Assembly: GCA_045047105.1 (NCBI GenBank)
Contig: JASFYQ010000008.1
Span: 1 to 10,363 of the forward strand
Length of the DNA stretch: 10,363 bases
Source of the DNA: JADGAU01 sp045047105
Lineage (GTDB): Bacteria > Pseudomonadota > Gammaproteobacteria > GRL18
Direction of reading: 5' to 3'
Numbering within the stretch: the first letter of the stretch is position 1; every line of letters starts with the position of its first letter. The notes under the pieces are model-generated. The model worked only from the letters and a program-made list of their open reading frames with translations, had not been told where the DNA came from and ran no database searches. Of this stretch, positions 6,821-10,363 are shown one piece after another. Made by a program: the position numbers and the translations under genes.

Positions 6821-6976
6821 CCCCGTTTTTTCCGTGGCTGCTTTAGTTTTTATATAAAGCTTTATTAGCAGTTTTGGAATAGCACATTTTTTATACTTGA
6901 TTTGTTATAAAAAGAGTTATTACATCTTTTTGGTTGCAAGAAGGTTTATCAATATTAATTTGAGGAAGAAAACTAA

Positions 6977-7228
6977 ATGGTAGTTATTCGTTTAGCTCGT
7001 GGTGGTTCAAAAAAGCGTCCTTTTTATCAGGTTGTTGTAGCAGACTCAAGAAGATCTGCAACAGGTAAATTTATTGAGAATTTAGGTTATTTTAATCCTG
7101 GAGCTCAAGGTCAGGCAAGTCGTTTAGAGCTTAAGACTGATCGTATAGGATATTGGGTTGGTAAGGGTGCACAGCCTAGTGAAAGAGTTACTAGCTTATT
7201 AAAGGAAAATACTAAAGCAGCTGCTTAA
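6977..7228 (+). CDS. rpsP: 30S ribosomal protein S16
   Basis: S16 is a small basic protein that binds the 16S rRNA 5' domain and is needed for 30S assembly. The N-terminal half, IRLARGGSKKRPFYQVVVADSR followed by GKFIENLGYFNP, is nearly the family consensus. The second half carries DRIGYWVGKGAQPSERV. The length of 83 residues compares with 82 in E. coli. TGAGGA lies about 10 nt before the ATG. It is the first gene of the classical rpsP-rimM-trmD-rplS operon, separated from ffh by 257 bp. Confidence 0.98.
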   Translation: MVVIRLARGGSKKRPFYQVVVADSRRSATGKFIENLGYFNPGAQGQASRLELKTDRIGYWVGKGAQPSERVTSLLKENTKAAA

Positions 7229-7270
7229 TGAGTTGTTTTAGGACTTGCTGTAGTGAATAATTTTATTTAG

Positions 7271-7849
7271 ATGTCTATGCTAGATAAAGCAACAGATGAT
7301 AAGCAATATATCATGCTGGGAAAACTCAATGCTCACCTTGGTGTTAAAGGTTGGTTAAAAGTTTATTCTTATACGGATCCTAAAGAAAATATTTTATCTT
7401 ATTCGCAGGTGCTTTTGTTTAAAGAAAAAGCTAATGCAAGAGAAAAAGATAAGCCTATTTTCTGGAAGCAAGTAGAAATCATAGACGGGCGACTACAAGG
7501 TAAAGGTGTAGTTGTTCACATTAAAGGTTATGATAATCGCGAAGCTGCGGCTGAATTAATCGGGACAACTATAGGTGTTAGTCGTGATAGTTTGGCTAAA
7601 TTAGCAAAGGATGATTATTACTGGATTGATTTGATTGGGTTAAGCGTTATCAATCAAGAAGGAATTACTCTGGGTAATATTGATAGCATGTTAGCTACTG
7701 CCGCTAATGATGTAATGATCGTTAAACCTGAAGAAGTAATTAATGGCTTGCAAAAAGAATACTTAATTCCTTATATAATGGGGAAATATGTATTTGATGT
7801 TAATTTAGAAGCAGGCACTATGCAAGTTGATTGGGATATTGACTTTTAA
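7271..7849 (+). CDS. rimM: Ribosome maturation factor RimM
   Basis: RimM binds S19 in the 30S head and assists 16S rRNA maturation. The 192-residue protein has the N-terminal RimM barrel (GKLNAHLGVKGWLKVYSYTD, 17-36) and a PRC barrel from about 114, starting DDYYWIDLIGL and including TAANDVMIV (143-151), LIPY and the typical end VDWDIDF. The family length is about 170-185 residues. A short insertion at 51-64 (lysine-rich) explains much of the excess. The ATG directly follows an in-frame TAG, so no earlier start is possible, and there is no recognisable Shine-Dalgarno sequence. A second ATG two codons later is an alternative. Translation is probably coupled to rpsP, 42 bp upstream. Confidence 0.96.
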   Translation: MSMLDKATDDKQYIMLGKLNAHLGVKGWLKVYSYTDPKENILSYSQVLLFKEKANAREKDKPIFWKQVEIIDGRLQGKGVVVHIKGYDNREAAAELIGTTIGVSRDSLAKLAKDDYYWIDLIGLSVINQEGITLGNIDSMLATAANDVMIVKPEEVINGLQKEYLIPYIMGKYVFDVNLEAGTMQVDWDIDF

Positions 7850-7882
7850 CTGGCAACTAGCCCTCAATAACAAAGGCTTTAA

Positions 7883-8635
7883 ATGCAAAGTCGTTTAAAA
7901 ATTGATGTTATTTCTTTACTTCCAGATATGTTTAAAGCTCTGGATTTGGGCATAACGGGCAGAGCTAAAAAACAAGGTATTTATTCTCTGGATATTATTA
8001 ACCCCAGAGACTTTACCAGAGACAAACATAAAACCGTAGATGATAAACCCTATGGTGGTGGTCCTGGTATGTTAATGAAATATCAGCCTATAAAAGAGGC
8101 ATTAGCAAGCGTTGCTGATGCAACTCAGGCGGCTTGCCAAAAAACAGTGATTTATTTGTCCCCAGTGGGAAGGCAACTAAAACACAAGGATGTTAAACGT
8201 TTATCCCAACAGCAGCACATTGTTTTACTCTGTGGTCGTTATGAAGGGATTGACGAAAGATTAATTGATCAATGCGTAGATGAAGAATGGTCAATTGGTG
8301 ATTACGTTTTAAGTGGTGGTGAATTAGCCGCTATGACACTAATAGATGCCATGGTTAGATTAATTCCAGGAGCATTGGGTGATGATAATTCAGCGGTGAA
8401 TGATTCATTTTATCAAGGTTTACTTGATTATCCGCATTATACTCGGCCCGATAGTATTAATGGTAGAAATGTACCAGAGGTGTTATTAAGTGGTAACCAT
8501 AAACGTATTGAACAATGGCGTATGAGACAATCGTTAGAACGAACCTGGAAACGACGCCCTGATTTGTTAGAGAATATTGAACTGACTGAGCAACAAAAAA
8601 AAATGCTTGCTCAGATACAACAGGAACAGAGTTAA
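7883..8635 (+). CDS. trmD: tRNA (guanine-N1)-methyltransferase TrmD
   Basis: TrmD methylates G37 of tRNAs reading CUN, CCN and CGG codons, using S-adenosylmethionine, which prevents +1 frameshifting. The 250-residue protein contains the SPOUT trefoil-knot core: PYGGGPGM (56-63), LLCGRYEGIDER (115-126) and EEWSIGDYVLSGGELAAMTLID (134-155). The residues aligned with the catalytic Asp169 and Arg154 of the Haemophilus enzyme are Asp174 (in NDSF) and Arg159. The C-terminal tRNA-binding domain ends with HKRIEQWR and TWKRRPDLLEN. AAAGG lies 6 nt before the ATG. The start is about five residues longer than in E. coli (MWIGIISLFP), with no nearer ATG. It lies 33 bp after rimM. Confidence 0.98.
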   Translation: MQSRLKIDVISLLPDMFKALDLGITGRAKKQGIYSLDIINPRDFTRDKHKTVDDKPYGGGPGMLMKYQPIKEALASVADATQAACQKTVIYLSPVGRQLKHKDVKRLSQQQHIVLLCGRYEGIDERLIDQCVDEEWSIGDYVLSGGELAAMTLIDAMVRLIPGALGDDNSAVNDSFYQGLLDYPHYTRPDSINGRNVPEVLLSGNHKRIEQWRMRQSLERTWKRRPDLLENIELTEQQKKMLAQIQQEQS

Positions 8636-8706
8636 ACGCTTTTAATTAATATCTTGTTGGTTAAAAGAACAGAATTAAGTTGAACTTTTTTAATTGGAGT
8701 TAGGAA

Positions 8707-9054
8707 ATGAGCAAGATTATTGATAAAATCAACGCAGCGCAAATGGAGCGTAAATTACCGGCCTTTGGTCCTGGTGATACGATTGTTGTTGATGTAAAAG
8801 TAAAAGAAGGCGATCGTGAAAGACTTCAAGCATTTGAAGGCGTTGTTATTGCTAAGAAAAATCGTGGTTTAGATTCTGCTTTTACAGTTAGAAAAATTTC
8901 TTATGGCGAAGGTGTTGAACGTGTTTTTCAATCCTATAGTACTTTAATTGATAAAGTTACCGTTAAACGTCGTGGTGCAGTTCGTCGCTCTAAATTATAC
9001 TACCTACGTAGCTTACAAGGTAGAGCAGCACGTATTAAAGAAAAATTGGGTTAA
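8707..9054 (+). CDS. rplS: 50S ribosomal protein L19
   Basis: L19 sits at the 30S-50S interface and contributes to intersubunit bridges. The 115 residues equal the E. coli length and include FGPGDTI (20-26), RLQAFEGVVIAKKNRG (39-54), GVERVFQSYS (69-78), VKRRGAVRRSKLYYLR (86-101) and the basic end. GGAG lies 7 nt before the ATG. The 71-bp gap after trmD contains only weak AT-rich hairpins (CTTTTAA/TTAAAAG at 8639-8667; AATTAA/TTAATT at 8673-8695, ending just before the ribosome site). A strong terminator follows the gene, so it closes the operon. Confidence 0.98.
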   Translation: MSKIIDKINAAQMERKLPAFGPGDTIVVDVKVKEGDRERLQAFEGVVIAKKNRGLDSAFTVRKISYGEGVERVFQSYSTLIDKVTVKRRGAVRRSKLYYLRSLQGRAARIKEKLG

Positions 9055-9063
9055 TCCTCAAAT

Positions 9064-9094
9064 AAAAAAAAGGCGATTTTATCGCCTTTTTTTT
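9064..9094. terminator. Bidirectional intrinsic terminator
   Basis: GGCGAT (9072-9077) pairs with ATCGCC (9081-9086) around TTT. The stem is flanked by eight A on the left and eight T on the right. Read on the plus strand it ends the rplS transcript, which stops at 9054; read on the minus strand it ends the transcript of the permease gene, which stops at 9136. Confidence 0.95.
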
Positions 9095-9135
9095 GGCTAA
9101 AATTTAATAATAATTTACCTCTAAAGCATTTATAT

Positions 9136-10116
9136 TTATGAATTTTTACGTAATAAAAATAAAAATAGTGGAACGCCAATAAATGCTGTTAAAATTCCAA
9201 CAGGGAGTTGAGATGGAGCCACTATCGTTCTAGCCAGAGTATCGGCAATAACCAATAAACTGCCTCCAGCCATTACCGAAGCCGGGACTAATACCCTGTG
9301 CTCATTTCCTGTCACGATACGCAATAAATGTGGTATTACCAAACCAATAAAGCCAATATTACCTGCAATAGTAACGGCACTGGCAGTTAATAAGGATGCC
9401 AGAAAAAATATCAGTAGACGTAGTTTATTGGTTTGTACTCCTAACGAGCTTGCGTGAATCTCTCCCCAGCTTAAAATATTGAGTTTATTGGCACTTTGAA
9501 AAGCAATAACTAAACCACAAAATAAAATAAAATAGGAGCCAGCAACAGGCTGATCATAACTAATTTCGCCCATCAACCAGAATAATAAACCATGGATTTT
9601 TTCAATCGGAGATACAACCAGTAAAAAGCTAATAATTGCTCCCCAACCTGAAGCCATTACCACCCCTGTTAACAATAAACGAGACACATTCCAGTTGCCA
9701 GCCTGATAAGAAAATTGAAAAACCAGATAGATCGATAAAATAGCGCCTAAAAAGGCTGAAATATTAATAAAGCCTCCTTCCAATCCAATTAACATGGCTA
9801 TTAATGCAAAAGTTGCCGCACCACCTGAAACACCTAAAATATAAGGATCGGCTAGAGGGTTTCTTAATAATACCTGCATTAATAAACCTGCAAGAGCAAG
9901 CATGGCTCCACATGCAAAAGCAGTTAATGCACGAGGCAAACGTAGTTCATAGATTAATAAGTGATGAGTATTTTGTTGCTTACTACTCAGAGCCTGAAAT
10001 ATTTCTATTATAGATAAATTAGTACTACCAAAAGAAATTGCAACAATAAAGCTGCAAGCACAGAGGAATAGTAAAAAAAGTAGGAAAAATAGCTGTGTTT
10101 TAGAGGTTTTTATCAT
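9136..10116 (-). CDS. FecCD/BtuC family ABC transporter permease
   Basis: This 326-residue inner membrane permease belongs to the family importing iron-siderophores, heme or cobalamin; the substrate cannot be told from the sequence. Family marks are ELRLPRALTAF (57-67), LLRNPLADPYILGVSGGA (83-100), the loop WGEIHASSLGV (217-227) expected to contact the ATPase, NIGFIGLVIPHLLR (253-266), ADTLAR (291-296) and PVGILTAFIGVPLFLFLLR near the end. About ten membrane segments are expected, as in BtuC, and the length is normal. AGGA lies 11 nt before the ATG. No ATPase or binding-protein gene adjoins it: a terminator lies downstream and the divergent tRNA-Phe upstream. The 168-bp upstream gap has no clear Fur box and is too short for a cobalamin riboswitch. 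Partner subunits must be encoded elsewhere. Confidence 0.93.
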   Translation of the reverse strand: MIKTSKTQLFFLLFLLFLCACSFIVAISFGSTNLSIIEIFQALSSKQQNTHHLLIYELRLPRALTAFACGAMLALAGLLMQVLLRNPLADPYILGVSGGAATFALIAMLIGLEGGFINISAFLGAILSIYLVFQFSYQAGNWNVSRLLLTGVVMASGWGAIISFLLVVSPIEKIHGLLFWLMGEISYDQPVAGSYFILFCGLVIAFQSANKLNILSWGEIHASSLGVQTNKLRLLIFFLASLLTASAVTIAGNIGFIGLVIPHLLRIVTGNEHRVLVPASVMAGGSLLVIADTLARTIVAPSQLPVGILTAFIGVPLFLFLLRKNS

Positions 10117-10187
10117 TTGTCGTATTATCCTAAAAATACCTATTTAAAGCTATATAAACAGCTAGTTTAAAATAAGCATTTTTTTAC

Positions 10188-10216
10188 TTTACATTATATA
10201 GCAAAGTAATTAAAAT
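10188..10216 (+). promoter_or_regulatory. Sigma70-type promoter of tRNA-Phe
   Basis: TTTACA (10188-10193, 5/6) and TAAAAT (10211-10216, 5/6) are spaced by exactly 17 bp and followed by the GC-rich discriminator ACGCTCC. Transcription should begin near 10223-10224, leaving a 5' leader of about 60 nt to be removed by RNase P. The discriminator suggests stringent control (inference). Confidence 0.7.
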
Positions 10217-10223
10217 ACGCTCC

Positions 10224-10247
10224 ATTGATTCAGACGGTCGAATCAAT
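10224..10247 (+). repeat. Inverted repeat at the predicted tRNA-Phe transcription start
   Basis: ATTGATTC (10224-10231) and GAATCAAT (10240-10247) are perfect 8-bp arms around the 8-nt AGACGGTC. Given the promoter above, the repeat starts at about +1. It could form a 5'-terminal hairpin on the tRNA precursor or be an operator. Confidence 0.6.
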
Positions 10248-10284
10248 CATACCTGTTGCCACTAATTTTTAAAACGGCAAACAT

Positions 10285-10360
10285 GCCCAGATAGCTCAGT
10301 CGGTAGAGCAAAGGACTGAAAATCCTTGTGTCCCTGGTTCGATTCCAGGTCTGGGCACCA
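10285..10360 (+). tRNA. tRNA-Phe, anticodon GAA
   Basis: A complete 76-nt cloverleaf with encoded CCA. The acceptor stem pairs GCCCAGA with TCTGGGC. The anticodon stem AAGGA/TCCTT closes the loop CTGAAAA with GAA at 34-36. The T arm is CCTGG-TTCGATT-CCAGG. It reads UUC and UUU codons. Only three bases follow it, so its terminator or downstream partners are not visible. Confidence 0.98.
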
Positions 10361-10363
10361 CTT

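Noticed and set aside
8636..8706. Attenuator between trmD and rplS
   Set aside because: Only 6-7 bp AT-only stems with long loops are present; too weak to call in DNA of this composition.
10117..10200. Cobalamin riboswitch or Fur box upstream of the permease
   Set aside because: The gap is too short for a cobalamin riboswitch and shows no B12 box; no 19-bp Fur-like palindrome is visible. The imperfect TTTAAAGCTA/TAGTTTAAA repeat (10143-10171) has a bulge and is AT-rich.

Overview
The window reads as an ordinary chromosomal segment of a low-GC gammaproteobacterium. The main evidence is the block ypjD (divergent), ffh, rpsP, rimM, trmD, rplS, which has the same order as around ffh in Escherichia coli, with protein lengths close to the E. 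coli ones (Ffh 458, S16 83, RimM 192, TrmD 250, L19 115 residues). The genus cannot be fixed from the sequence. A DUF302 protein, a mixed-type phosphofructokinase and a CofD/YvcK-like protein together would suit a sulfur-oxidising, methanotrophic or Legionella-like lineage, but that is inference.

Layout. Positions 1-370 hold tRNA-Ala(GGC) on the minus strand, with a clear sigma70-type promoter, then a 16-bp perfect palindrome and the promoter of a small exported DUF302 protein (371-844, plus). From 5096 down to 883 everything is on the minus strand. First comes ypjD, a CcsA-like membrane protein. Then comes a tight three-gene unit: 6-phosphofructokinase, an endonuclease/exonuclease/phosphatase-fold enzyme (EEP), and a CofD/YvcK-like protein. 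The gaps inside this unit are 14 and 18 bp, and a plausible promoter lies just before the phosphofructokinase. From 5343 to 9054 the plus strand carries ffh and the rpsP-rimM-trmD-rplS translation operon, closed by a strong terminator that can work in both directions. An isolated FecCD-type ABC transporter permease (10116-9136, minus) follows. The window ends in tRNA-Phe(GAA) on the plus strand, with its own promoter and a palindromic leader.

How the genes fit together. ffh and the rpsP operon are core functions: co-translational membrane targeting, small-subunit assembly (S16, RimM), tRNA m1G37 methylation (TrmD) and L19. The phosphofructokinase/EEP/CofD-like unit is the most accessory-like part. 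The phosphofructokinase acts at fructose-6-phosphate, and YvcK/GlmR relatives elsewhere control the flow of that metabolite into amino sugars, so the unit may be a carbon-partitioning module. No mobile element, CRISPR array or defence system is visible. The best candidates for something undescribed are that operon, a perfect hairpin containing a T9 run inside the EEP gene, and two palindromes next to promoters.
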